64,000 bases of DNA from Planctomycetota bacterium (GTDB lineage: Bacteria; Planctomycetota; UBA1135; GCA-002686595): contig JACRIN010000083.1 of NCBI GenBank assembly GCA_016220085.1, positions 1-64,000 on the forward strand. Reading direction: 5' to 3'. Every line of letters begins with the position of its first letter. Position 1 is the stretch's first letter. Of the stretch, positions 17,118-28,256 are shown one piece after another. The translations under genes and the position numbers were made by a program. The notes under the pieces are model-generated. The model searched no databases and was not told the origin of the DNA. It worked only from the letters and a program-made list of their open reading frames with translations.

Positions 17118-18542
17118 TCACGCGCGCTTGGCGAACAGCGTGAAGTAGCGCACGACCTTGCCGGCGAGCCGACCGGGGTGACGGAACTCGCGCGCGAGCC
17201 GCTTGGGACGGGTGTAGAAGCGCCGATAGCCCTCGCGGATCTTCTTCTCGATCTGCGCGGCGGTCATGTGCTCATTGCCTTCGAGCGCCTGGAAGCCGGT
17301 CATCAACGCGAAGTCGAAGTCGCGCTCGCCGCGCAGCATCTTGTAGAGCGGCGTGCCCGGATACGCGGTCACCGCGCAGAACTGCACTTGGTCGGGATCG
17401 CAGTGCTCGACCAGAGCGAAGGTCTCGTCGACCATCTGCGGCGTCTCCTCGGGGAAGCCGACCATGCAGAACGCGCGCGTCTCGATGCCGAGGTCGCGGC
17501 ACGCGTCGAACACCTCGCGGCAGCGCTCGAAGTCGATCGCCTTGTTGCCGTCGAGCAGCTTTGCGCCGCAGTGCTTCTTCTGGATCTCGACGTTGCCCGA
17601 CTCGACGCCGAGAGAGATGTGCCGACAGCCGGCCTTCGCCATCTTCTCGAGCAGCGCGCGGTCGAGCGTCTTCACCGCGGTCTCGCACTGCCAGACGAGG
17701 TCGAGCTTCTCGGCGAGGATCCCGTCGCAGATCGCGTGCACGCGATCCTTGCGGGTCGTGAAAATCGGGTCGCGGAAGATGACGTGGTGCACGTTCCACT
17801 TGCGGACGATCTCGACGAGCTCGCGGACGACGTGCTCGGGCGAGCGGAAACGGAAGCGCAGCCCCTGCGCGAGCGTGTAACCGCAGAACGAGCAGTCCAA
17901 TGGACAGCCGCGCGACGACTTCACCGTCGTGATCGGCCCGTCGACGCCCGGGAACCGGTAGAGCGCGTTGTCGAGCAGGTGCCGCGCGGGCAAGGGCAAC
18001 TGGTCGAGCTGCGCGATCTTCTCGCGCTCGGCTTCGTGCACGACCTTGCCGTCGGCGCCGAGCCATGACGTACCTGCGGTGCCGGCGAGCGGCGCGCCGT
18101 CGCGCACGCGGCGGGCGAGCTCGCGGACGGTGTACTCGGGCTCGCCGCGGACGACCACGTCGACGTCGCCGCCCTTGAAGATCTCGTCGGGCGCGAACGT
18201 CACCTGCGAGCCGAGCATCGCGACCGGCTTGCCGAGCCGCTTGCGCAGCGTGCGCGCGAGCGCCAGGTCGCGATCGAGCGACGTGCTCGAGCTGTCCAGC
18301 AGCACGAGATCGGGAGCGAGCGACACGACGCGCGCCTCCGCGGCCGGCGAATCGAGGCCTTGCGCGTCGCTGTCGACCAACGCGACCTCGAATCCGCCGG
18401 CCTCGAGCGCGCTCGCGACGTGCGCGAGCTCGATCGGCGGGTACAAGAGCCCCGGGTTGACGGCCATGCCGAAGCCCCCCATCAGCCCTCGGCTGACGCG
18501 GAACTCCGGGGGGCTGGGCGGATTGACGAGGACGACTTTCAC
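17118..18542 (-). CDS. B12-binding-domain radical SAM protein
   Basis: 474 aa from a GTG start (18540-18542; KVVLVNPPSPPEFRVSRG follows). Residues 1-150 resemble the cobalamin-binding domain of this family (VALVDSDAQGL, DLVLLDSSSTSLDRDLALA). The radical SAM core has the CX3CX2C cluster motif in SSRGCPLDCSFCGYTL (about residue 213). ISLGVESGN and FCMVGFPEET are typical later motifs of the BchE/MiaB-like group. A 4Fe-4S cluster and S-adenosylmethionine are expected. Reactions in this group include methylations and cyclisations of lipids and natural products; the substrate is unknown. It is isolated from neighbours by gaps of about 100 bp on both sides. Confidence 0.85.
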   Translation of the reverse strand: MKVVLVNPPSPPEFRVSRGLMGGFGMAVNPGLLYPPIELAHVASALEAGGFEVALVDSDAQGLDSPAAEARVVSLAPDLVLLDSSSTSLDRDLALARTLRKRLGKPVAMLGSQVTFAPDEIFKGGDVDVVVRGEPEYTVRELARRVRDGAPLAGTAGTSWLGADGKVVHEAEREKIAQLDQLPLPARHLLDNALYRFPGVDGPITTVKSSRGCPLDCSFCGYTLAQGLRFRFRSPEHVVRELVEIVRKWNVHHVIFRDPIFTTRKDRVHAICDGILAEKLDLVWQCETAVKTLDRALLEKMAKAGCRHISLGVESGNVEIQKKHCGAKLLDGNKAIDFERCREVFDACRDLGIETRAFCMVGFPEETPQMVDETFALVEHCDPDQVQFCAVTAYPGTPLYKMLRGERDFDFALMTGFQALEGNEHMTAAQIEKKIREGYRRFYTRPKRLAREFRHPGRLAGKVVRYFTLFAKRA

Positions 18543-18636
18543 GCGTGGTTGCGGCGTTGGCCGTCCAAGGATACTCGACCCAGGGCGCGCGGACAGGCGG
18601 AAGCGCTTTCGCTACGCGCGGCGCGCGAGCGCCGGC

Positions 18637-21063
18637 TCACGCCTTGCGCAGATCGCCGCCGAGCTCGGTCGCCGCGCGTTCGACGCGCTGAAGGAACTTC
18701 TGCGCGTCTTGGTCGGTCAGGGTGCGCTCGTCGGACTCGAGATGGACGTGGTACGCGAGCGATTTGCGGCCTGGGCCGACGTTTGGGCCGGTGTAGACGT
18801 CGAAGAGCTCGATCGCTCCCGCCAACCCCTTCGCCGCGCGTTCGATCGCGACGCGGACGTCTTCGGCCGCGACCGCAGCCGGCAACGCGAGCGCGACGTC
18901 GAGCTTGACGCCCGGGAAGCGCGGCATCGGCCGATAGATCTTCTCGCGCACCGGCGCGGCGAGCAGCGCGTCGAGGAAAAGTGTCGCGAGCGCGACGTCG
19001 CTCTTCTGCTCGCCGACGAGCCCGAGCTCGCGCTCGACCCGCGGATCGAGCGCCGCCAGCCAGCCGAGCTCGTGCTCGCCGAGGCGGATCGCGAGCGTCT
19101 TGCCCGGGTGCAGGTACGGCGCGCCGTCGACGTGCTCGACCTTCGCGAAGGCCGGAGCCTCGAGCCGCAGCCCGAAGCACAGGTCGTCGATCGCACCGCG
19201 CAACGCCGCGAGCGCGTTGTCGTCGAAGCGCGCGTTCGCCGCCGCGGGCTCGCGCGCGACGAGCAACACGAGCTCGTGCACTTCGGCGGGCTCGCCGTTC
19301 TGCGCCGCGCACTCCGGCCGGTAGCCCTTGCCGAGCTCGAAGAGTCGCACTTCCTTCGCGTGCCGCCGATTGTGCTCGACGGTCGCCAGCAAGCTCGGCG
19401 CGACCGCGCGGCGGATCCGCGTCAGGCCCTCCGCGACCGGATTGATCACCGCGCAATGCGGCAGCTCGGCGAGACCGAGTTTGGCGAGCAGCGCGTCCGC
19501 GACAAACGAGTACCCAATCGTCTGACGGAACCGCCCGACGCCCGCGAGCCGGTCCTCGACCTTGCGCACGAGCGCGCGCCGTCGATCGACCGGCGGCGCG
19601 GCGAGCGAGCCTTCGAGCCGGTGCTCGGGCACGTTGCCGTACCGGAAGATGCGGCCGACCTCCTCGACCAGATCCTGCTCGAGCGAGATGTCCTTCGTCG
19701 CGCGGACCGACGGCACCGCGACGTCGAGCCCGCCGTGGGAGCTCGTCACGCCGAAGCCGAGGCGCGTCAGGATGCCGACGATCTCGCCGTCTGCGATCGG
19801 CGCCCCGAGGCGTTTGCGCACGATGTCCGGCCGGACGCGCACGGTGCGAGCGGGATCCTTCCAGCGCCCCGCGTCGGCGAGCGGCGCCGGCAGCACGAGG
19901 TCGGGTTGGATCGCGGAGAGCAACCTGACCAAATGGCCCGCGGCGTCGAGCGCGAGCGTCGGTGAGAGATTCTTCTCGAAGCGCGCCGACGCGTCGGTGC
20001 GCAGGCCGAGCCGCGCCGACGTGCGTCGGACGACCGCGGGTTGGAAGCTCGCGACTTCGAGCAAGAGCTCGCGCGTTTCGACCGCGACCTTGCTCTCCTC
20101 GCCGCCCATGATGCCGGCGAGCGCGACCGGCTGCTCGCCCGCGCAGATCAAGAGGTCGTCGGTCTCGAGCTTGCGTTCGACGGCGTCGAGCGTCTGCATG
20201 CGCTCGCCGGGGCGCGCCTTGCGCACGACGATCGGCCGGCCGGCGAGGCGCGTGCGATCGAACAGGTGGTTCGGTTGCCCGAGATCGAGCATCACGAAGT
20301 TCGACACGTCGACCAAAAGGTCGATCGGCCGTTGACCGACCGCGAGCAGGAGCCGACGCAACCACTCGGGACTGCGCTCGGCGCGCACGCCGTCGATCGG
20401 CAGCGCGAGGTAGCGCGGGCAATCGTCGGTCTCGACGCGCACTTCCCACGGCCGCCAGTCGCCGGTGCGCGGCAGCGAGGTGTCGAGCGCCTTCAGCGGA
20501 CGCTGGAAGATCGCCGCGAGCTCCGCGGCCATCCCGCGATGGCCCCACAGGTCCGGACGGTGCGTCACCGACTTGTTGTCGATCTCGATCACCCAATCGA
20601 CCAGGTCGAGCGCGTCCGCGACGCGCTTGCCGATCGGCGTCTCGTCGGGAAGGACCCAGATGCCGTTGTGCTCGTCGCCCAGGCCGAGCTCGCGCTCGGA
20701 GCAGATCATCCCGCACGACTCTTGCCCGCGGATCTTCGACTTCTTGATCTTGAAGTCGGCGCCGAGCGTCGTGCCGATCGTCGCGACCGCGACCTTTTGG
20801 CCGCGCGCGACGTTCGGCGCGCCGCACACGATCTGCACGAGCTCGCCCGCGCCGACGTCGACCTTGCAGATCGAGAGGTGATCGCTGTCGGGGTGCGCCG
20901 CGCGCTCGGCGACGAAACCGACGGTGACGTCGGACAACGCGGGCGCGAAACGGGCCAGGCCCTCGACCTCGCAGGTCGACAGCGTCAGGTTCGTGCGCAC
21001 GTCCTCCGGCGAGATGCCGGCGAGATCGACGTGCCGTTGGAGCCAGCGGTACGAGAGGTGCAT
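18637..21063 (-). CDS. pheT: Phenylalanyl-tRNA synthetase beta subunit
   Basis: 808 aa from the ATG at 21061-21063 (MHLSYRWLQRHVDL); the longer track ORF reads back into pheS. The start overlaps the pheS stop by one base (TGATG). The order is the usual one: B1/tRNA-binding OB region (HPDSDHLSICKVDVGAGELVQIVCGAPN), B3/B4 editing region, B5 domain, catalytic-like core (RFRQTIGYSFV, RIRRAVAPSLL) and the C-terminal anticodon-binding FDX-ACB domain (RFPGVKLDVALALP...DERTLTDQDAQKFLQRVE). It forms the alpha2beta2 enzyme with PheS and charges tRNA-Phe. Length is normal for bacterial PheT. Confidence 0.97.
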   Translation of the reverse strand: MHLSYRWLQRHVDLAGISPEDVRTNLTLSTCEVEGLARFAPALSDVTVGFVAERAAHPDSDHLSICKVDVGAGELVQIVCGAPNVARGQKVAVATIGTTLGADFKIKKSKIRGQESCGMICSERELGLGDEHNGIWVLPDETPIGKRVADALDLVDWVIEIDNKSVTHRPDLWGHRGMAAELAAIFQRPLKALDTSLPRTGDWRPWEVRVETDDCPRYLALPIDGVRAERSPEWLRRLLLAVGQRPIDLLVDVSNFVMLDLGQPNHLFDRTRLAGRPIVVRKARPGERMQTLDAVERKLETDDLLICAGEQPVALAGIMGGEESKVAVETRELLLEVASFQPAVVRRTSARLGLRTDASARFEKNLSPTLALDAAGHLVRLLSAIQPDLVLPAPLADAGRWKDPARTVRVRPDIVRKRLGAPIADGEIVGILTRLGFGVTSSHGGLDVAVPSVRATKDISLEQDLVEEVGRIFRYGNVPEHRLEGSLAAPPVDRRRALVRKVEDRLAGVGRFRQTIGYSFVADALLAKLGLAELPHCAVINPVAEGLTRIRRAVAPSLLATVEHNRRHAKEVRLFELGKGYRPECAAQNGEPAEVHELVLLVAREPAAANARFDDNALAALRGAIDDLCFGLRLEAPAFAKVEHVDGAPYLHPGKTLAIRLGEHELGWLAALDPRVERELGLVGEQKSDVALATLFLDALLAAPVREKIYRPMPRFPGVKLDVALALPAAVAAEDVRVAIERAAKGLAGAIELFDVYTGPNVGPGRKSLAYHVHLESDERTLTDQDAQKFLQRVERAATELGGDLRKA

Positions 21064-22124
21064 CAGAACTGCTCCAGGAAACGCAGGTCGCCGGACAGGA
21101 GGAGGCGCACGTCGTCGATGCCGTAGCGCAGCATCACCAGGCGCGAGAGCCCGAGGCCGAACGCGAAGCCGCTCCATTCCTCCGGATCGAGCCCGCACTC
21201 CTTCAGCACGTTCGGGTGCACCAGGCCGCAAGGCAGGAGCTCGATCCAAGTGCTGCGCTTGCAGACGCTGCAGCCTTCCTTGCAGAACGGACAGCGCGCG
21301 TCGAGCTCGAAGCCGGGCTCGACGAACGGGAAGTACCCCGGGCGCAGACGGATCTCGATCTCGCGGCCGAACACGCCGCGCAAGAGCGTCTTCATCGCGC
21401 CGATCAGGTGACCGACGGAGATGTCCTTGCCGACGACCAGGCCCTCCATCTGATGGAACGTGTGCTCGTGGGATGCGTCGGTCGTTTCCTGACGGAACAC
21501 CTTGCCGGGCACGATCGCGCGGAACGGCGGCGCGAAGCGGCCGGCGCGGACCTCCTCGGCGAGCCGCTTCAGGCCGCGCGCTTGCACCGCGGACGTGTGC
21601 GTGCGCAACACGAGCTTGCCCTCGGGATCGAGGCGGAACGTGTCCTGCATGTCGCGCGCCGGGTGGTCGCGCGGGATGTTGAGCGCCTCGAAGTTGTGGT
21701 AGTCGGTCTCGATCTCCGGGCCGTCGAGCACGACGTAGCCCATCGACGTGAAGAGATCCTCGAGCTCGCGCGTCACGGCGACCAGCGGATGCAACCCGCC
21801 GCGCGCGGCGCGCTGACCGGGAAGCGTCGCATCGAAGCCGGAGCCGGCGCGCTCGCGTTCCATCGCGCGCGTCGCGAGACGCTCACGCGCTTCGGCGAGC
21901 GCGAGCGTGATCGCTCCCTTCAGCTCGTTCGCGCGCTTGCCGGCGAGCGGACGCTCGGGCCCCGGCAGCGTCGGGATCGCGGCGAGCAGCGCGGCGACCA
22001 CGCCGCCCTTGTCGAGCGTCTCGCGTTCGACCTGGCGCAGGACGTCTTCTGCGCTCTCCTGCGACTCCGCGGCGGCGATGCGCGCACGAATTGGTTCGAA
22101 CAAGGACTCAAGCGTCTCGGTCAT
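21063..22124 (-). CDS. pheS: Phenylalanyl-tRNA synthetase alpha subunit
   Basis: 353 aa from the ATG at 22122-22124 (MTETLESLFEPIRARIA); the track's 20 extra residues precede it. An N-terminal coiled coil (1-100) is followed by the class II catalytic core: HPLVAVTRELEDLFTSMGY, motif 2 region KVFRQETTDASHEHTFHQMEG and motif 3 FGLGLSRLVMLRYGI. The Cys-rich insertion CPFCKEGCSVCKRSTWIEL is found in many bacterial PheS proteins and may bind zinc. It is transcribed with pheT (1-base overlap), downstream of rplT, with a strong hairpin between rplT and pheS. Confidence 0.97.
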   Translation of the reverse strand: MTETLESLFEPIRARIAAAESQESAEDVLRQVERETLDKGGVVAALLAAIPTLPGPERPLAGKRANELKGAITLALAEARERLATRAMERERAGSGFDATLPGQRAARGGLHPLVAVTRELEDLFTSMGYVVLDGPEIETDYHNFEALNIPRDHPARDMQDTFRLDPEGKLVLRTHTSAVQARGLKRLAEEVRAGRFAPPFRAIVPGKVFRQETTDASHEHTFHQMEGLVVGKDISVGHLIGAMKTLLRGVFGREIEIRLRPGYFPFVEPGFELDARCPFCKEGCSVCKRSTWIELLPCGLVHPNVLKECGLDPEEWSGFAFGLGLSRLVMLRYGIDDVRLLLSGDLRFLEQF

Positions 22125-22182
22125 CGTGCGTTCCGGCGTGGTCTCGTTGGGGTGCGTCGGGCTTCGAGTGCGTTTCCGAAGC

Positions 22183-22213
22183 ACGAACGGCCCGGGAGGC
22201 CCGGGCCGTTCGT
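22183..22213 (-). terminator. 14-bp hairpin between rplT and pheS (terminator or attenuator)
   Basis: ACGAACGGCCCGGG-AGG-CCCGGGCCGTTCGT is a perfect 14-bp inverted repeat with a 3-nt loop in the 115-bp rplT-pheS gap, with no T-run after it. It could end the infC-rpmI-rplT transcript or attenuate read-through into pheST. In enterobacteria pheST is attenuator-controlled; whether that applies here is not shown, and I saw no obvious Phe-rich leader peptide. Confidence 0.5.
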
Positions 22214-22239
22214 CGATTCCGAGGTCGGCGCGTCCCGAG

Positions 22240-22596
22240 TCAGGCGCGCGCGGCCTTCGCTTCCTCGCAAACGCGATCGAACGCCGCGGCGTCGTGGATC
22301 GCGAGCTCGGCGAGTTGCTTGCGGTTCAGTTGGATGTTCGCCTTGTGGACGCCATCGATGAACGCGGAGTAGGTCATGCCACGCAGCCGGGCCGCCGCGG
22401 AGACGCGGACGATCCAGAGCGCGCGGAACTCACGCTTCTTCTGCCGGCGGTCGCGGGTCGAGAACGCCCACGCGCGCAGCAGGGTTTCCGTGGCCGTACG
22501 CCACAGCTTCGAACGTCCACCCCAGTAGCCCTTGGCTTGCTTGAGGCGCCGATTTTTCTTCTGCCGCAGAGCGGCACCGTTGCTCACACGAACCAT
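22240..22596 (-). CDS. rplT: 50S ribosomal protein L20
   Basis: 118 aa, standard length. The basic N-terminal arm (RVSNGAALRQKKNRRLKQAKGYWG) and globular C-terminal domain (RMTYSAFIDGVHKANIQLNRKQLAELA-like segment) are both present. An AGGAG lies 10 nt before the ATG. It binds 23S rRNA early in 50S assembly, and in several bacteria it represses its own rpmI-rplT mRNA. The gene follows rpmI by 13 bp. Confidence 0.97.
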   Translation of the reverse strand: MVRVSNGAALRQKKNRRLKQAKGYWGGRSKLWRTATETLLRAWAFSTRDRRQKKREFRALWIVRVSAAARLRGMTYSAFIDGVHKANIQLNRKQLAELAIHDAAAFDRVCEEAKAARA

Positions 22597-22609
22597 GGTC
22601 TCGTCGCTC

Positions 22610-22798
22610 CTACATCATCTTGCTGATCAACTCGGACCAGGTGTCGTTGAGGACCAAGCGACGGCGCAGGCGTCGGCTGGTCTTCCCTTTGAAGACCGCG
22701 TGACCGTGGCCGCGACCGGAGCGCGAGCAGACGGCCTTGCCGTTCTTCGACATGCGGAAGCGTTTCTTGACCGCTCCCTTCGACTTCATCTTCGGCAT
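22610..22798 (-). CDS. rpmI: 50S ribosomal protein L35
   Basis: 62 aa from the ATG at 22796-22798 (MPKMKSKGAVKKRFRMSKNG). The track ORF starts 34 codons too early, and only the short form matches the family. It is strongly basic with the conserved GHAVFKGKTSRRLRRLR-like C-terminal part (HGHAVFKGKTSRRLRRRL). It is co-transcribed with rplT; a long 250-bp leader separates it from infC. Confidence 0.95.
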   Translation of the reverse strand: MPKMKSKGAVKKRFRMSKNGKAVCSRSGRGHGHAVFKGKTSRRLRRRLVLNDTWSELISKMM

Positions 22799-22864
22799 TG
22801 GGGGGACCCTTGCGAAGCACCAACCGGCTCCGAGCCCGCTCCGACGACGCCGTCGAGACCGCGG

Positions 22865-22884
22865 GCCCGGCATTGGGGCCGGGC
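22865..22884 (-). promoter_or_regulatory. Hairpin in the infC-rpmI spacer
   Basis: GCCCGGC-ATTGGG-GCCGGGC gives a 7-bp stem and 6-nt loop in the unusually long 250-bp gap between infC and rpmI, 66 bp ahead of the rpmI ATG. Given the known translational autocontrol of rpmI-rplT mRNA by L20, a leader structure is plausible. The sequence itself shows only the inverted repeat. Confidence 0.3.
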
Positions 22885-23048
22885 GGCTGGAAAAGGCCAA
22901 GACGATAGCGTCCGAAACCGCTCTGCGCCAGCCGGCGACGCCACGCGATCGCGCGGCCGTCGCGCCGAAGTCGATCCGCGGACGATCCGAGGTCGCGTCG
23001 CGGTCACTCGGAGTCGCTGGGGTCCGCCGAAAAACGCGGCGGCGCCCC

Positions 23049-23561
23049 CTAGCGGTGGGCGATCAGCATCGTCATCCGCTTGCCGAGCAGCTTCGGCGAC
23101 GACTCGATCTTGCCGAGCTCGCCCATCCCCGCGACGACCGCGTCCATCACGCGGTGGCCCATCTCGGGGTGCTCCATCTGGCGGCCGCGGAACACGCAGA
23201 CCACTTGGACCTTGTGACCTTCCTCGAGGAAGCGACGGCCCTGCTCGATGCGGTAGTCCAGGTCGTGCTGGTGCATCGCCGGACGCACGCGGAGCTCCTT
23301 GAGCTGGCCGCCATGGTGGTGGCCCTTGGCGCTCTCGCGCTCCTTCTTCTTCTGCTGATAGCGGAACTTGCCGTAGTCGAGGATGCGGCACACCGGCGGC
23401 ACCGCGGTCGGCGAAACCTCGACGAGGTCGAGCCCGGCTTCCTCGGCGCGACGACGTGCGTCATCGGTCGACACGACGCCGACTTGCTCGCCGGTGTGAT
23501 CGATCAGGCGTACCTGCGGGACGCGGATACCACGGTTGACGCGGAAGTTGCGCTCTGACAC
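23049..23561 (-). CDS. infC: Translation initiation factor IF-3
   Basis: 170 aa with a GTG start at 23559-23561 (SERNFRVNRGIRVPQVRLID after the initiator). I chose this start because AGGAG sits 4 nt upstream and the protein then begins at the conserved N-terminus. The track ORF uses an upstream TTG (23627) that adds 22 non-conserved residues. The N-domain (GLDLVEVSPTAVPPVCRILDYGKFRY) and C-domain (RVRPAMHQHDLDYRIEQGRRFLEEGHKVQV) are complete. It binds the 30S subunit and proofreads initiator tRNA and start codons. It heads the infC-rpmI-rplT-pheST run. Confidence 0.93.
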   Translation of the reverse strand: MSERNFRVNRGIRVPQVRLIDHTGEQVGVVSTDDARRRAEEAGLDLVEVSPTAVPPVCRILDYGKFRYQQKKKERESAKGHHHGGQLKELRVRPAMHQHDLDYRIEQGRRFLEEGHKVQVVCVFRGRQMEHPEMGHRVMDAVVAGMGELGKIESSPKLLGKRMTMLIAHR

Positions 23562-23669
23562 GAAGCTCCTACTGAAGCGGTTGAGAAGACGGAAGCGTGC
23601 TCGGCCCTGAACTGGAGACCGCGCCAAGAATAGATCGGTTGCGGAGATTCCGCCACTCGCGCGGAAGTC

Positions 23670-25445
23670 TCACGGCTTCGGGTCCGGCTCGGTCACCGTC
23701 CGGATGTGGACCTCGGTGAGCTGCTCCGGGGCGACGATCGACGGCGCGTCGCACATCAGGTCGGTCGCCGACGCCGTCTTCGGGAAGGCGATCACCTCGC
23801 GGATGTTGTCCAAACCGAGGGTGAGCGCCGAAATGCGGTCGAGGCCGAGCGCGAAACCCGCGTGCGGCGGGGCGCCAAAGGAGAGTGCTTCGAGCAGGAA
23901 CCCGAACTTGCGCTGACGCTCCTCGGGCCCGATGCCGAGGATCTCGAAGATGCGCTGCTGCACGTCGGCGCGGTGGATCCGGACGGATCCGGAGCCCAGC
24001 TCCCAGCCGTTCAGGACCAGGTCGTAGGCGCGGCTCGAGAGCTTGCCGAGATCCGGCGTCGGACCGCCCAGGGTCCAGTCGACCGGCGCGGTGAACGGGT
24101 GGTGCGCGGAGAACCAGCGCTTCGAATCCTCGTCCCATTCGAACATCGGGAAGCTGGTCACCCAGGTGAAGCGCCATTCTCCTTGCTTGGCGAGGCCGAA
24201 CTTCCGCCCGAGCTGATTGCGCAGGTCGCCGAGCACCTTGCGGACGATCGCCTCGCGGTCGGCGACGAACAGGAGCGTGTCGCCGTCGCCGGCGCCCGTG
24301 AGCTTCATCAAGCCCTCGGCGGCACCCGGCGCGGCGCAGAACTTCGCGAGCGGGCCCGCGCCGCCCGACTTCTCCGCCTTCCACCAGGCGAGCCCTTTCG
24401 CGCCGACGCCCTTCGCGTGCTCTTCGAGCCCGGTGACGTCCTTGCGAGAGAGCGCATGCGCGGCCGGCACGACGATGCCCATCACGCGGCCGCCGGACGC
24501 GAGCGCGTTGCGGAAGACCTGGAACTCGCACGTCTCGGCCCACGCCTTCGCGTCGACGAGCTCGAGTCCGAAGCGCAGGTCCGGCTTGTCGACGCCGAAA
24601 CGCTCCATCGACTCGTCCCACGACATGCGCGCGAACGGCACGGCGATCTCGACGCCGCAGGCTTCGCGCATCGTCGCTTGCATCACGCGCTCCCACACGC
24701 CGAAGATGTCCTCTTCGTCGACGAAGGACATCTCCATGTCGAGCTGCGTGAACTCGGGCTGACGATCGGCGCGCAAGTCCTCGTCGCGGAAGCAGCGCGC
24801 GACCTGGAAGTACTTGTCGTAGCCCGCGACCATCAGGATCTGCTTGAAGATCTGCGGCGACTGCGGGAGCGCGTAGAACTCGCCCGGATGCACGCGGCTC
24901 GGCACGAGGTAGTCGCGCGCGCCCTCGGGCGTCGCTTTGGTCAGGATCGGCGTCTCGATGTCGAGGAAGCCCTCGCGCTCGAACGCGCGGCGCATCGACT
25001 GGATGAAGCGCGAGCGATGAATCAGGTTGCGCTGCAGATTGGCGCGGCGCAGGTCGAGGTAGCGGTAGCGCAGGCGCGTGTCCAACGCGGTGTCGAGCTG
25101 CTCCTCGATCGGGAACGGCGGCACCGGCGACGCGGAGAGCACCTCGACGTACTCGACCAGCACTTCGACCTCACCGGTCGATCGCTCGCGATTGATGTTC
25201 GAGCCTTCGCGCGCGGAGACCTTGCCGCGCACCGACAGCACGTACTCGGGCCCGAGCTTGGTGTCGCCGAGCACCGCCTGAGACAGCACGATCTGCGTCA
25301 CGCCGTAGCGATCGCGCAGGTCGAGGAAGTAGATGCCGCCGTGGTCTCGCCGGGCTTGCACCCAGCCGTTCAGCACGACGGTTTGGCCCGCGTGAGTCGC
25401 TCGCAGCTCGCCGCAGGTGTGCGTGCGCTTCCAGGAGGCCGTCAT
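23670..25445 (-). CDS. aspS: Aspartyl-tRNA synthetase
   Basis: 591 aa, ATG start, normal bacterial length. An N-terminal OB anticodon-binding domain (VVLNGWVQARRDHGGIYFLDLRD) precedes a class II core with motif 2 (FRDEDLRADRQPEFTQLDMEM). A GAD insertion domain follows (around residues 290-410), then motif 3 (GFALGLDRISALTLG). It charges tRNA-Asp; a discriminating versus non-discriminating (Asp/Asn) form cannot be read from sequence. It starts 7 bp after atpC, so it is probably the last gene of the ATP synthase transcript or has an internal promoter. Confidence 0.96.
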   Translation of the reverse strand: MTASWKRTHTCGELRATHAGQTVVLNGWVQARRDHGGIYFLDLRDRYGVTQIVLSQAVLGDTKLGPEYVLSVRGKVSAREGSNINRERSTGEVEVLVEYVEVLSASPVPPFPIEEQLDTALDTRLRYRYLDLRRANLQRNLIHRSRFIQSMRRAFEREGFLDIETPILTKATPEGARDYLVPSRVHPGEFYALPQSPQIFKQILMVAGYDKYFQVARCFRDEDLRADRQPEFTQLDMEMSFVDEEDIFGVWERVMQATMREACGVEIAVPFARMSWDESMERFGVDKPDLRFGLELVDAKAWAETCEFQVFRNALASGGRVMGIVVPAAHALSRKDVTGLEEHAKGVGAKGLAWWKAEKSGGAGPLAKFCAAPGAAEGLMKLTGAGDGDTLLFVADREAIVRKVLGDLRNQLGRKFGLAKQGEWRFTWVTSFPMFEWDEDSKRWFSAHHPFTAPVDWTLGGPTPDLGKLSSRAYDLVLNGWELGSGSVRIHRADVQQRIFEILGIGPEERQRKFGFLLEALSFGAPPHAGFALGLDRISALTLGLDNIREVIAFPKTASATDLMCDAPSIVAPEQLTEVHIRTVTEPDPKP

Positions 25446-25452
25446 GGCCGCC

Positions 25453-25896
25453 TCAACTGCGCACTCGATCGCGCGAGCCGTACTCGAGCACCTTCAAGCG
25501 CATCAGCGCGCGCCGCAGCGCGCCTTCCGCCCGAAGTTGATCGAAGGCTTCCGTCGCGGTCGCCGCCTCGCCTTTGTGCGCCAACCGCTCTCTCGCGCGC
25601 TGCTCGGCTTCGCGAGCCCGCTTCTCGTCGATCTCCCCCGCCGTTTCGCCGGCCTCGGAGACGACGCGCAACAGGTTGTCGCGCACCTCGGCGAAGCCCT
25701 CGGACACGAAGAGCACCTGCTCGCCGGACCGGCCGCGGTAACGCAGCACGCCGGCCTGCAGCGCCGCGACCATCGGCGCGTGACGCGGCAGAATGCCCAT
25801 CGATCCGTCGAGCGCCGGGATTTGCACGGACTCGACCGGCTCGTCGACGACGATTCGGTTGGGCGTGATGACGCGCAGGGTGAACTCGCCGGCCAT
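25453..25896 (-). CDS. atpC: F1Fo ATP synthase subunit epsilon
   Basis: 147 aa. The N-terminal beta-sandwich (FTLRVITPNRIVVDEPVESV, DGSMGILPRHAPMVAALQAG) and a C-terminal helical hairpin rich in Glu/Arg/Ala (EIDEKRAREAEQRARERLA) match the family. The extra C-terminal tail (ALRRALMRLKVLEYGSRDRV) is a little longer than usual. AAGGA precedes the ATG and overlaps the end of atpD. It is part of the rotor stalk, and its C-terminal helices can inhibit hydrolysis. Confidence 0.93.
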   Translation of the reverse strand: MAGEFTLRVITPNRIVVDEPVESVQIPALDGSMGILPRHAPMVAALQAGVLRYRGRSGEQVLFVSEGFAEVRDNLLRVVSEAGETAGEIDEKRAREAEQRARERLAHKGEAATATEAFDQLRAEGALRRALMRLKVLEYGSRDRVRS

Positions 25897-25902
25897 GAAT
25901 CC

Positions 25903-28252
<2,350 letters not shown>

Positions 28253-28256
28253 GGTG

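Noticed and set aside
23562-23627. Upstream TTG start for infC
   Set aside because: Adds 22 residues not conserved in IF-3, whereas the GTG at 23561 has a good AGGAG.
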